Positions 55,686 to 63,953 of a stretch of 64,000 nt of DNA are shown here, in pieces. Made by a program: the position numbers and the translations under genes. A model generated the notes under the pieces. The model was not told the DNA's origin. It saw nothing but the letters and a program-made list of their open reading frames with translations, and searched no databases. The stretch spans positions 103,608-167,607 of the forward strand of contig DAOUKT010000015.1 of NCBI GenBank assembly GCA_034421015.1, in the 5' to 3' direction. This DNA comes from DAOUJW01 sp034421015. Lineage in GTDB: Bacteria > Chloroflexota > Dehalococcoidia > Lucifugimonadales > UBA2985. The first letter of the stretch is position 1. Every line of letters starts with the position of its first letter.

Positions 55686-57205
55686 ACCAGGGCCTTCAGG
55701 TCCTGAATCTGGGTTTCCATCCAGTGGATCACGTCCTCCCGCTCAATCTCCTGGGTGAGGATGCTGGCCCGCCGCTCCCGGTCCTCAACTGAGGCGTGGA
55801 TGGCCTGGTACATGGCCTGGACGGTGCCCTCGATGTCCGCGGGTGAAACCGACAGAACGCCGTCCTTAAGCTGGTTGAACGCCCCGGCAGTCTCCGACAG
55901 GATGACGATGCCGCCCCGGGTGTTGACCACGGGGCCCTCTTTGGCCACCAGGTTCATGCCGTCGATGATGGAGTTGACCAGCAGGACGTCGTACAGCTTC
56001 ATTGCGGCCATGGCCTGGGTGTAGTTGTTCTCGTAGAAGACTGTGATGGGCTGCCACTCCTCCGTGCCGAAGGCCTGGTTGATCTCCGTCACCATCGCGT
56101 CCACCTCCTGCAGGTACCTCTGGTACTGCCGGATGTGGGTCCGAGACGGCACGAGGAAAGCCAGGAACTTGACCTTTCCAATGAGGTCGGCGTTTCGCTC
56201 AAGCAGCAGCCGGTAGGCGCGGAAGCCCCTCACAATGTTCTTGCTGGGCTCTACCCGGTCCACCCGGATAATGGTCTTCTCGCCCAGAATGGGCCTCAGC
56301 CTTCGCTCGTAGTCGAGGGCCCTGGGAGAGTCGGCGATCTTCCGCAGCTCTTCAACGTCAATGGAGATGGGGTAGCACCGGACGGCCGTCTCATGGCCGT
56401 TCAGCGTGACGCTGTAGTTGACGTGATCGACCTTGGCGCCCTCCAGGAACATCTCGCAGCTCTGCAGGAAGCTGTGCACGTCCCGCACGGTCTGGAATCC
56501 CACGATGTCGCTCTTGCAGAGGCTCCCGCAGATGGCGGACCTCATGAAGCTTGGAAGCATCTGCCAGTAGGTGGGGTCCGGCCACGGGATGTGCAGGAAG
56601 TGGTGGATAATCGCCTCCGGCAGCGCCTCCCGGATCATGCCCGGGGCCAGGTACAGGTGGTAGTCGTGGAGCATGACGTACGGAGGCGAGGGGCTGAACT
56701 GGGCCTCCTCAATGACGGCCTCCGCAAAGGACCTGTTTACGGGGATGTAGCCCGTTTCCCAGGCGTCGTAGACGGACTCGTCGATGTTGGGGGTGAACGG
56801 GGAGCTCCACATGTAGTGCTGCAGGAACCACAGCAGCGGGTTGCAGAAGATGTTGTAGAACTTGTGGTACACCCTGCGCGGGGTCACCACGTACCTGAGG
56901 TAGAGGCTCTGTCCGGGCAGGGGAGAGCGAATGCGGCCGCCTTCAGCCTGCTGGGCGATGCGACGGTCGCCCTCGCCCATCGCGCTAGCGACCCACGTAA
57001 AATCGACGTAGTTTGTGAGGGTGCTGAGGGCCGTGACCACGCCGCCACTGCCTCGCCTTGCCTGGAGCTGGCCTTCGGAGGAGACGTGATACTCCACCGG
57101 CCCCCTGTTGCTGGCCAGAATGAGACGCCGGTCCTTCAGCATCTCGGTGCACTGCTCTATGAAGCGTGCGCTTCTTCGCTCCCCGCTAGAGACGGATCTA
57201 GTCAT
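55682..57205 (-). CDS. otsA: Trehalose-6-phosphate synthase
   Basis: A 507-residue GT20 glycosyltransferase: LILASNRGPVEYHV near 28-41, GSGGVVTALSTL near 52, VMLHDYHLYLAPGMIRE near 177-193, IHHFLHIPWPDPTYWQMLP near 200-218, IVGFQTVRDVHSFL, RVDRVEPSKNIVRGFRAYRLLL near 312, and SIIDGMNLVAKEGPVVNTRGGIVILSETAGA (split) near 420-450. It joins UDP-glucose and glucose-6-phosphate; glucosyl acceptor or donor could differ, as VDRVEPSKN deviates from the VDRLDYTKG of E. coli. Convergent with otsB. Confidence 0.92.
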   Translation of the reverse strand: MTRSVSSGERRSARFIEQCTEMLKDRRLILASNRGPVEYHVSSEGQLQARRGSGGVVTALSTLTNYVDFTWVASAMGEGDRRIAQQAEGGRIRSPLPGQSLYLRYVVTPRRVYHKFYNIFCNPLLWFLQHYMWSSPFTPNIDESVYDAWETGYIPVNRSFAEAVIEEAQFSPSPPYVMLHDYHLYLAPGMIREALPEAIIHHFLHIPWPDPTYWQMLPSFMRSAICGSLCKSDIVGFQTVRDVHSFLQSCEMFLEGAKVDHVNYSVTLNGHETAVRCYPISIDVEELRKIADSPRALDYERRLRPILGEKTIIRVDRVEPSKNIVRGFRAYRLLLERNADLIGKVKFLAFLVPSRTHIRQYQRYLQEVDAMVTEINQAFGTEEWQPITVFYENNYTQAMAAMKLYDVLLVNSIIDGMNLVAKEGPVVNTRGGIVILSETAGAFNQLKDGVLSVSPADIEGTVQAMYQAIHASVEDRERRASILTQEIEREDVIHWMETQIQDLKALV

Positions 57206-57374
57206 CTTCCTGACCTGAGGTTTATTCCGGCCCTCCGTCTAAAACCTCAATCCCCCTCTCTGGTGGGATGTTTGCCGTTACATGAACGGTCTCGATGCGG
57301 GCTTTGTTGCTAGCGAGGATGTCACTTGCGAAGGGGACAGCAAGGCTCTCCATAGCAATTGCGCAATCGCTGGA

Positions 57375-57403
57375 AATTTAGCATAGCCCCCACCCGTTGT
57401 CAA
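57375..57403 (-). promoter_or_regulatory. Promoter of otsA
   Basis: Minus strand TTGACA (plus 57398-57403), 17-bp spacer, TAAATT (plus 57375-57380). Leader of about 160 bases. The rest of the 353-base gap between otsA and tRNA-Phe shows no gene. Confidence 0.65.
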
Positions 57404-57558
57404 TGTGGAATGCCCCGTCCGGGACATGGCAGAATGCCTTCCGGACGCCGGTTGGGGAGAGTGCGCAGTGCGACTGGTCCTCGCTGCGGAATGAATCGGA
57501 GCGCTCTCCGGTCGGGAGGGCGCTCCAGGAATCGCCGAAATGGGCCTTGTTGGCAGCG

Positions 57559-57631
57559 TGCCGAGGGCCAGAGTCGAACTGGCGACACCGGCATTTTCAG
57601 TGCCGTGCTCTACCACCTGAGCTACCTCGGC
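57559..57631 (-). tRNA. tRNA-Phe (GAA anticodon)
   Basis: Acceptor GCCGAGG at the 5' end (plus 57625-57631) pairs with CCTCGGC (plus 57560-57566), discriminator A. Anticodon loop ctGAAaa closed by CGGCA/TGCCG; T arm GCCAG-TTCGACT-CTGGC. CCA is not encoded, unlike the tRNA-Ser. Confidence 0.95.
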
Positions 57632-57640
57632 ATCATGGGA

Positions 57641-57669
57641 ATGGTAATTCACGCCCCCGTAGCTGTCAA
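57641..57669 (-). promoter_or_regulatory. Promoter of tRNA-Phe
   Basis: Minus strand TTGACA (plus 57664-57669), 17-bp spacer, TACCAT (plus 57641-57646); transcription would begin within a few bases of the mature 5' end. Confidence 0.7.
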
Positions 57670-57693
57670 GGCGAGGCGGCCCGGGCCCGGTCA

Positions 57694-57722
57694 TTGCTCG
57701 CCCCGCTCACCGTGCTTATAAT
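57694..57722 (+). promoter_or_regulatory. Promoter of mazG
   Basis: TTGCTC at 57694-57699, 17-bp spacer, TATAAT at 57717-57722; divergent from the tRNA-Phe promoter and 35 bases before the mazG start. Confidence 0.7.
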
Positions 57723-57756
57723 CGCTGCATACGTCCAGAGAAAGGCGAGACCATAT

Positions 57757-58542
57757 ATGGATAGCAGCGAGTTCCAGGAACTTGACACCTACCAGTCCCT
57801 TGAAAGGGTGGTCGATAAGCTGCTGAGCCCCGGCGGCTGTCCCTGGGACAGGGAGCAGACCCACCACTCACTGAAGCAGAACCTCCTGGAGGAGTGCTAC
57901 GAGCTGTTGGAGGCCATCGACGGCGGCGAGGCGAAGAGCATGGCTGAGGAGCTGGGCGATATCCTGGTGCAGGTGGTGTTCCACATACACCTGGCGCAGG
58001 AGGAGGGCGCATTCACCGCCGCCGACGTCTTCCGCGCCATCAACGAGAAGCTGATCCGCCGCCATCCCCACGTCTTCGGCGGCGTGGAGGCGCGCACGGC
58101 TGATGAGGTGATGTCCAACTGGGAGGCCATCAAGCGGGAGGAGAAGAAGGGGGAAGCGTCCCGCCTGGGGGAGGTTCCCAAGGCGCTGCCGGCCCTGGCC
58201 CAATCGCAGCTGATCCAGCGGCGGGCCGGGCTTGCCGGGTTCGACTGGGACGACATCGAAGGCGTGTGGGAGAAGCTGGATGAGGAGGTGCAGGAACTGC
58301 GAGAGGCCGCAACGGACGAGGAGCGGGAGCTGGAGCTGGGCGACGCGCTATTCTGCCTGGTGAACGTGGGCAAGTGGATGAACGTGCAGGCGGAGGAGTC
58401 CCTGCGGCGCGCCAACGGCCGCTTTCACAGCCGCTTCACGTGCATGGAGGACATCTGCAAGGAGCGGGGCGTGGAGTTCACGGACCTGTCGATGGACGAG
58501 AAGGAAGCGTTGTGGCAGGAGGCCAAGAAGCGGGTGGGGTAG
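57757..58542 (+). CDS. mazG: Nucleoside triphosphate pyrophosphohydrolase MazG
   Basis: A 261-residue two-domain MazG from ATG 57757 (MDSSEFQELDTYQSL); the frame is open upstream through the tRNA and promoter, which is artefact. First domain: GGCPWDREQTHHSLKQNLLEECYELLEAID (split) near 27-55 with the EExxE/ExxD metal residues in EECYE and EELGD. Second domain: GFDWDDIEGVWEKLDEEVQEL (split) near 166-186 and ELELGDALFCLVN. MazG hydrolyses NTPs to NMPs and PPi, limiting aberrant nucleotides. The PPi could feed the HppA pump. Confidence 0.94.
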   Translation: MDSSEFQELDTYQSLERVVDKLLSPGGCPWDREQTHHSLKQNLLEECYELLEAIDGGEAKSMAEELGDILVQVVFHIHLAQEEGAFTAADVFRAINEKLIRRHPHVFGGVEARTADEVMSNWEAIKREEKKGEASRLGEVPKALPALAQSQLIQRRAGLAGFDWDDIEGVWEKLDEEVQELREAATDEERELELGDALFCLVNVGKWMNVQAEESLRRANGRFHSRFTCMEDICKERGVEFTDLSMDEKEALWQEAKKRVG

Positions 58543-58550
58543 GGGAGTGG

Positions 58551-58736
58551 TTAGCGCAAGAATCCCATTATGGCCGCGACTGCAGCCAGACCAGCCAACT
58601 GCAATCCAGCGACGCGCCAGGTGAGTTCCGCTTTCAGGTCAGCAATCTTGGCTTCCACTCTCTCAACGTCGGCCTTGGTAGCAAGATGCTCGTAGGCCCC
58701 CTCAAGATGGCTGACGCGTTCTTCTATACTTGCCAT
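58551..58736 (-). CDS. Short coiled-coil membrane-anchored protein, relative of the 46095 gene
   Basis: A 61-residue protein: MASIEERVSHLEGAYEHLATKADVERVEAKIADLKAEL (split) then a terminal hydrophobic helix RVAGLQLAGLAAVAAIMGFL. The start matches the 46095-46568 product (TTVEERLSRLEGVYNHLATRADL) but has a single repeat unit. It appears to be the unexpanded form of the same family. Confidence 0.65.
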   Translation of the reverse strand: MASIEERVSHLEGAYEHLATKADVERVEAKIADLKAELTWRVAGLQLAGLAAVAAIMGFLR

Positions 58737-58800
58737 GTTTCTCTTCGTCCCCTGGATATATATTCATCCTAGTATTGCATAGTAGGAGTGTCAACACCGC

Positions 58801-59337
58801 TCAGCCCCACGTCTGGTAGTAGACCCTCTCCATGAGCCTGCGCTCCGTCTCCTCCACGAATGTCTCCGCCAGGGAGGAGCCAAGTCCCCCGAACAGCCTC
58901 GCTCTGAATGGACGCCTGGGCCGTATGTACTGCGGTCGGCGGCGCGCGGACACACCGCCCATCTGAGCGGCTATGCCCAGGGCGGTGTCCAGGTCTCCCA
59001 GTTCGTCAACAAGGCCCAGCTGATGCGCCTTCCTGCCCGTGAACACTTCGCCTGTCGCATGGGTCCTGACGCTGTCCTCGTCCATGCGCCTTGCCTGCGC
59101 AACCTTGGCCACAAAGGAGTCGTACATCTCGTCCACCAGGGCCTGCATCCTCGATTCCTCGTCAGCGGTGGGCACCTGCGATCTGGCCGTAGATTGCGCC
59201 TGTCGTGTCGGCGTCATCACCAAGGTTGACAAAGATCTGTGCGCCGGCTCTGAAGTCGGCGGACTAGTGGAGGGCCCATAGTGCTGACATCGGAATCTTG
59301 ACCAGCTAGTTCTACATCGACCAAAGAAAACAGTCAT
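58801..59337 (-). pseudogene. C-terminal remnant of a signal peptide peptidase (SppA/S49)
   Basis: From about residue 60 the frame encodes a typical S49 C-terminal half: ADEESRMQALVDEMYDSFVAKVAQARRM, ATGEVFTGRKAHQLGLVDELGDLDTALGIAAQMGG (split). Upstream of this the frame is compositionally random and lacks the S49 nucleophile Ser (in S-GG-Y) and the N-terminal half with the catalytic partner. It ends in upstream noncoding-like sequence near 59340. The gene is therefore truncated and probably inactive. Confidence 0.7.
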
Positions 59338-59476
59338 AAAAGCTGGTGGCGGAGGCGATGAGGGTATAAGGGATTTTGCATTCCTGCTATACTCCGCACA
59401 AGTGGGGACTCCAAAATTAGGATGGTTAGGTAGCTACGAGGATTCCCTGCAAACTCCATAGGAGGGTCTGTCAATC

Positions 59477-60283
59477 ATGCCAAACGGAGGATCTGACTGC
59501 TGCGGCACTTGCTGGTTCAACAAGGCGAACGGCGGTGAAGCCGGGCATGGTCATCGTGATAATTCGATTGCGCATTACTGTGAGATTAGGGATGTAGCCA
59601 TAGAGAACCCTTTCTATACGTACTGCGCCAACCACCCGCACCGAAGGCCGGATCGCGACCCTATACCGATTGGGCCTATCCTGCGCTACGCCGGTGACGG
59701 TATGAACAACGAGAGAGAGGTCTGGCTTCTGTCCCCCGACTCGGTGGAGGTCCGCCGGCATCTGCTGGAGATGCTCGAGGAACTCGCTGAGCACGCATCC
59801 AAGGATTGGTACCCGATCGGCCACAGTTTGGCAGAGGTCGTCATACGGCAACTCGGCGAGTTTGGCGAGAAGCGAGCCGAGGATTATATTAGTCGGATCA
59901 GCGAGAATCCGGAAGGGTATCTGAGCGATGTCGCGAGTGAGGCGTTGGCGCAAATACAAGCCACACAGGGGGAAGATGGAGGCGAAGCCTTGACCAAAAG
60001 AATGTACGAGTATGGGAAGTGGCATTTGAACGTCGTACGGACGTCGCCGGATTCGGCGACCGTCAATCTCGTATGTGAAGACCACGATCACGAAGTATTC
60101 ATAATCGGGAAGGTCGAAGGCCATACGGGGTGGGGAATCGGCCGAAGAGACTCCGGCTCTGGATTCGATGGCTCATTCAGGGAAGCAGTCAATCACTGCG
60201 GAGACCAGCTTATCTTCGAGTGCGACAACATGGAGTCCATCGCTGAAGTCGACGAGTTCTTCGCCGAAGGGGGGGATTCATGA
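59477..60283 (+). CDS. Hypothetical protein with Cys-rich N-terminal motif
   Basis: A 268-residue protein with AGGAGGG about 11 bases before the ATG. The N-terminus has SDCCGTCWFNKAN, then HYCEIRDVAIENPFYTYCANHPHR: cysteines at about 8, 9, 12, 35 and 49 plus histidines form a likely metal-binding site. A central helical part (LLEMLEELAEHASKDWYPIGHSLAEVVIRQL, split) follows, then a C-terminal beta-rich part. No family named with confidence. AT-richer than the surrounding genes. Confidence 0.6.
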   Translation: MPNGGSDCCGTCWFNKANGGEAGHGHRDNSIAHYCEIRDVAIENPFYTYCANHPHRRPDRDPIPIGPILRYAGDGMNNEREVWLLSPDSVEVRRHLLEMLEELAEHASKDWYPIGHSLAEVVIRQLGEFGEKRAEDYISRISENPEGYLSDVASEALAQIQATQGEDGGEALTKRMYEYGKWHLNVVRTSPDSATVNLVCEDHDHEVFIIGKVEGHTGWGIGRRDSGSGFDGSFREAVNHCGDQLIFECDNMESIAEVDEFFAEGGDS

Positions 60284-60350
60284 AAATGTCACTTTTTTCG
60301 ACCTACAGCTAGGGAGAGAACCGCGTCACCGCCACTTTCCTGGCAGTCTT

Positions 60351-60539
60351 TCAACGGCTGAGCTTGCCGGTGACCCAGGCGTCGGGCCAGATGGCCTTGA
60401 ACAGCAGGTCGTTGAGGAGGAGGGTTGCCAGCGCGACAACGGTGATGGGGTGGGTGAGGGCGGAGGCGCAACGCTGGCGGAACCCGGAATCGGTACCGGG
60501 GGCCCACCAAGGCTCGCGGTCGAGGAACTGCCTGTTCAC
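60351..60539 (-). pseudogene. N-terminal fragment of a membrane protein
   Basis: A 62-codon frame from a GTG directly after the DNA methyltransferase stop. The end HPITVVALATLLLNDLLFKAIWPDAWVTGKLS looks like the first transmembrane segment of a family in which the text continues into more membrane helices after GKLS(D)-FAGL. Here it stops two residues later. A frameshift or truncation is likely; no downstream continuation was found by eye. Confidence 0.45.
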
Positions 60540-60541
60540 GG

Positions 60542-61456
60542 CTACCCTCCGGGGTTTGCGGCCGCCGCCCGCTCCATTGCGGCTTCGCAGTAGGCCGGGT
60601 CGGTGTCATAGCCCGCGTAGCAGCGCCCCGCTTCAAGCGCCGCCACTGCCGTTGTGCCGCTGCCCATGAACGGGTCCAGCACAACGTCTCCCTCAAAGGT
60701 GTAAAGCTGGATGAACCGGCGGGGCAGCTCCACCGGAAAGGGGGCGGGGTGTCCCACTTTCCTGGCCGACTCCGCCGGAAAGGTCCAGACGCTCTTTGTG
60801 AATTCCAGGAACTCATCCCTGGATATGGTGCTGGGACGCTTCTGGGGGTTCTTGCGGCCAAAGGCGTCCTTGGAGAACACCAGCACGTACTCGTGGGTGT
60901 CCCGCAGGACTGGGTTCGCCGCCGACATCCAACTGCCCCAGGCCGTCGACGGGCTTGCGCTGGAGGACTTGTCCCAGATGACCTCGCCGCGCATGAGGAA
61001 GCCCAGGTCAAGCATGTCCTGGATCACGTAGATGTGCAGTGGGATGTAGGGCCTTCTGCCCAGGTTGGCGACGTTGACGCATGCCCGGCCGCCCGGCACG
61101 AGCACTCTGTATACTTCCGCCATCACCCGCTTGAGAAGGGAGAGGTACTCCTCCAAGGACAGGTCCTCGTCGTACTCCTTGCCCACGTTGTAGGGGGGCG
61201 ATGTCACCATGAGGTGGACGCTGCAGTCCGGAAGCTCGTCCATGCTCTCGCTGCTCTTGCAGAAGATGCGGTTGACGGCGTCCGGGGGCAGCGGGTTCTC
61301 TTGGTATGGGGTGTCTTTATCGGGCGCGCGGCCAGAGTAGAGGCGGCTGCCGTAGAAGGAGGTGGAGTCGTGGCCGATACGCCCCGGCGAGCCGAAGGCG
61401 CTGGTCTCGGTACGCCTTCTGCCTTGCCTTGGCCCTCTCTGGCTGGGCGAGGACAC
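60542..61456 (-). CDS. Site-specific DNA methyltransferase (orphan)
   Basis: A 304-residue beta-class amino methyltransferase. An N-terminal GHDSTSFYGSRLY-type segment (near 28-40) is followed by VTSPPYNVGKEYDEDLSLEEYL (split) near 84-105, the catalytic [ST]PPY motif; VLVPGGRACVNVANLG near 120; DTHEYVLVFSKD near 187; and the SAM-binding FEGDVVLDPFMGSGTTAVAALEAGR (split) near 253-277. TSPPY leans to N4-cytosine or N6-adenine type; sequence alone does not decide. No restriction endonuclease is adjacent, so it is probably an orphan or regulatory methylase. Confidence 0.88.
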   Translation of the reverse strand: MSSPSQRGPRQGRRRTETSAFGSPGRIGHDSTSFYGSRLYSGRAPDKDTPYQENPLPPDAVNRIFCKSSESMDELPDCSVHLMVTSPPYNVGKEYDEDLSLEEYLSLLKRVMAEVYRVLVPGGRACVNVANLGRRPYIPLHIYVIQDMLDLGFLMRGEVIWDKSSSASPSTAWGSWMSAANPVLRDTHEYVLVFSKDAFGRKNPQKRPSTISRDEFLEFTKSVWTFPAESARKVGHPAPFPVELPRRFIQLYTFEGDVVLDPFMGSGTTAVAALEAGRCYAGYDTDPAYCEAAMERAAAANPGG

Positions 61457-61487
61457 CCTTAACCCCTATGAGCCGAAGCGGCGCCCG

Positions 61488-63587
61488 CTATGAGCCTGAC
61501 GACGGCTGGTCCGGGCTTGCAGACTCCACCAGGAGTTCCAGCAGGTCCTTCACCTGCTTCTCGTCCTGGAGGTTCTTGGTCTGTATGCCCGCCTCAAGCT
61601 GCTGGACGCAGAATGGACAGGACACTCCCAGGGTCTCGGCGCCCGTCTCCACAAAGTGGTCGGTGCGGATGTCGCTGACGCGGGTGCCGGTCTCGTCCAT
61701 CCACATCCGGCCGCCGCCCGCGCCGCAGCAGAAGCCGCGCTCCCGGCATCGCCAGCCCATCTCCATCACCTTTAGGCCGGGAATCGAGTTGGCGAGCTCC
61801 CGGGGCTCGTCGTAGATGCCGTTGTGCCGCCCCAGGTAGCAGGAGTCGTGGTAGGCCAGGGTCGTATCGATGGTCTTTACCGGCCTTATCCGGCCCTGCT
61901 TGACGAGCTCGTTGACGTACTGGGTGTAGTGCATCACCTCGTAGTTGCCGCCGAACTGCGGGTACTCGTTCTTGATGGTGTTGAAGCAGTGGGGGCAGAT
62001 GGTCACGATCTTCTTGACGTTGTAGCCGTTGAGGACCTCAATGTTCTGCTGGGCCATTGTGAGGTACAGGTACTCGTTGCCCATGCGGCGGGCGGGGTCT
62101 CCCGTGCACTGCTCCTCCATGCCAAGAATGGCGAAGTTGACGCCGGCCAGCTTCAGGGTCGCGGCCATGGCCCTGGCCATCTTCTGGCTGCGTTCCTCCA
62201 AGGCCGGGGTGCAGCCGACCCAGAACAGCACCTCGACGTCGCTGTCCTCTGCCATGGTCTTGACTTCCATATCCTGCAGCCAGTCGGTGCGGGTGTACTG
62301 GGCGCCCCTCCACGGATGGCCGCGCTGCTCCATGCTCAGGAGAGCGGTCATGGCCGTATCCGGCATGCTGGCCTCCTCAAGGACCAGGTAGCGGCGCATG
62401 TCCACAATGCTGTCGATGTGCTCAATGAAGACGGGGCACGCCTCCATGCAGGCGCGGCAGGTGGTGCAGGACCACAGCACGTCCTCGCTGACGTGCTCGA
62501 TCATCGACACCTCAGGCGCAGGCGCCTGGTCGCCGTCGTCGACGCTCACCAGGACGGGGGCCCGCTGCTCCATGTAGCCTCGCAGGTCCTGGATGATCTT
62601 CCGGGGCGACAGGGGTTTGCCGCTGGCCCACGCGGGGCACTGGTCCTGGCAGCGGCCGCAGTTGGTACAGGCGTCGAAATCGATGAGCTGCTTCCAGGTG
62701 AAGTCCTTGATGTCGCTTGCGCCAAAGGTCTCCGCCGTCTCGAAGTCCGGCATGGGCCTGAGCGCGCCCTTGGGCCGGTCCGAGCGGAGGAAGGCGTTGG
62801 CAGGTCCCATGATCATGTGGGTCAGCTTGTTGAAGGCGGCTGCGCCGTAGGCAAAGGCCAGGGCCACGAACGCGGCGTGTACCCACCACATTGCCCTGTG
62901 TATGGCCTCCATATTGGACGGCGTAAGGCCGATGCCGCTGAATGTCTTGGCGAAAACCCATCCAATCGGGGACCAGAGGGCGTCGGTTGGGGCGTACCTT
63001 TCGCTGGCCGGGTTGAGCTCGGTTGCGCCGATCCGGAGACCCTCGGTGGCAAACCCGGTGACTATGAGAGCCAGGATGAGTGCCAGAATGATTGGGTCGT
63101 CAAACAGGGTGTTGAGACGCGGGGGCCTGATGACGTACCTGCGATAGAGGGCCATGAAGACGCCGATTGTCGCAAGCCCTCCGCCGAAGACGTCCCACAG
63201 GAAGGCCAGCTCCACCCTGTAGTAGCGCGTGATGAAGTTGAAGTGGAGCCACTGCTTCAGGTTCTCTTCGATTGCGGAGGTGGTGGTGGCTATGAGCAGG
63301 AACATTGCGCCCCAGAAGAGGCAGAAGTGCATTATGCCGGGATACAGGTCTTTCTTGAGGAAGCGACGGTGCATGAGAATGTCGCCTGACGCCAGGGCCA
63401 GGAAGCGCTTGATCCTGGGACGCCAAGGGCCAAGGTCCGGCATAGGCTGCCCCAGCCGCCAGAAGCGGAAGCGCATGAAGAGGCCGTAACCCATAGAGAT
63501 CGTGGCTACGGCAAGGATGGTGTAAACGAACACTCCGAATAGGGGGAATCCAATGTTCCAGAAGTCTTCTCTACCTGGTAGCACCAT
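61488..63587 (-). CDS. EtfD-like membrane Fe-S oxidoreductase (ETF:menaquinone reductase type)
   Basis: A 699-residue fusion. Residues 1-270 hold about six transmembrane helices of the nitrate-reductase-gamma type (for example FPLFGVFVYTILAVATISMG and MHFCLFWGAMFLLIATTTSA) with haem-ligand-type histidines. Residues about 310-395 carry two [4Fe-4S] motifs, CTNCGRCQDQCPAW and CTTCRACMEACPVF. The rest contains HdrD-like CCG domains: WVGCTPALEER, ICPHCFNTIKNEY, HDSCYLGRHNG, FCCGAGGGRMW and CPFCVQQLE. Such proteins pass electrons from ETF or other donors to menaquinone. No etfAB genes are in the window. AGGAGG precedes the ATG. Confidence 0.85.
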   Translation of the reverse strand: MVLPGREDFWNIGFPLFGVFVYTILAVATISMGYGLFMRFRFWRLGQPMPDLGPWRPRIKRFLALASGDILMHRRFLKKDLYPGIMHFCLFWGAMFLLIATTTSAIEENLKQWLHFNFITRYYRVELAFLWDVFGGGLATIGVFMALYRRYVIRPPRLNTLFDDPIILALILALIVTGFATEGLRIGATELNPASERYAPTDALWSPIGWVFAKTFSGIGLTPSNMEAIHRAMWWVHAAFVALAFAYGAAAFNKLTHMIMGPANAFLRSDRPKGALRPMPDFETAETFGASDIKDFTWKQLIDFDACTNCGRCQDQCPAWASGKPLSPRKIIQDLRGYMEQRAPVLVSVDDGDQAPAPEVSMIEHVSEDVLWSCTTCRACMEACPVFIEHIDSIVDMRRYLVLEEASMPDTAMTALLSMEQRGHPWRGAQYTRTDWLQDMEVKTMAEDSDVEVLFWVGCTPALEERSQKMARAMAATLKLAGVNFAILGMEEQCTGDPARRMGNEYLYLTMAQQNIEVLNGYNVKKIVTICPHCFNTIKNEYPQFGGNYEVMHYTQYVNELVKQGRIRPVKTIDTTLAYHDSCYLGRHNGIYDEPRELANSIPGLKVMEMGWRCRERGFCCGAGGGRMWMDETGTRVSDIRTDHFVETGAETLGVSCPFCVQQLEAGIQTKNLQDEKQVKDLLELLVESASPDQPSSGS

Positions 63588-63646
63588 TACCTCCTGACTG
63601 AGGGCTGTTATCCGGTAAGCAGCCAGCCGAGAAAATAGCTTCAGCT

Positions 63647-63675
63647 AGTGTAGCAGGTAACGCCCTCCAAGCCAA
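63647..63675 (-). promoter_or_regulatory. Promoter of the EtfD-like gene
   Basis: Minus strand TTGGCT (plus 63670-63675), 17-bp spacer, TACACT (plus 63647-63652), about 60 bases before the start codon. Confidence 0.55.
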
Positions 63676-63734
63676 GTGCCTGCAATGGGATGGGGATCTA
63701 ATGGCGGAGGTGGCAATCTAGCCGCTTACATGAA

Positions 63735-63794
63735 CCCGCTCATCCCCGTATCAAGTACGGGCAGGCTCTGAGCCAGTGGGAGGAAATGAGCGGG
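63735..63794. repeat. Dispersed palindromic repeat, deleted variant
   Basis: CCCGCTCATCCCCGTATCAA start and AATGAGCGGG end; shares the CCCGTATCAAGTACGG core with 52257-52317 but lacks the TTCGACGAGCTC part. The final 413 bases of the window hold only repeats. Confidence 0.7.
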
Positions 63795-63825
63795 TCTAGC
63801 GCTGCTTTGCTGGATTCCTGCCGCC

Positions 63826-63953
63826 GGAGACCTCTGCGTAACTAAGGCGACATTTTGGAGGCAATACGGTTATCGTCATTCCGGCGGAAGGAGACCTTTG
63901 CGTAACTGCGGCGGCATGCCAGAGGAAATACGTTTATCGTCATTCCCGCGAAA
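63826..63953. repeat. Tandem direct repeat, 64-bp period
   Basis: Two units begin GGAGACCTYTGCGTAACT (63826 and 63890), share GAGG-AATACG-TTATCGTCATTCC, and end in the hairpin motif. Noncoding. Confidence 0.7.

Noticed and set aside
57397..57756. 120-codon N-terminal extension of mazG
   Set aside because: It would run through the tRNA-Phe gene antisense and through both promoters; ATG 57757 gives the normal MazG start.
61824..63389. 521-codon plus-strand frame opposite the EtfD-like gene
   Set aside because: Shadow frame; the minus-strand reading carries Fe-S and CCG motifs across the same bases.
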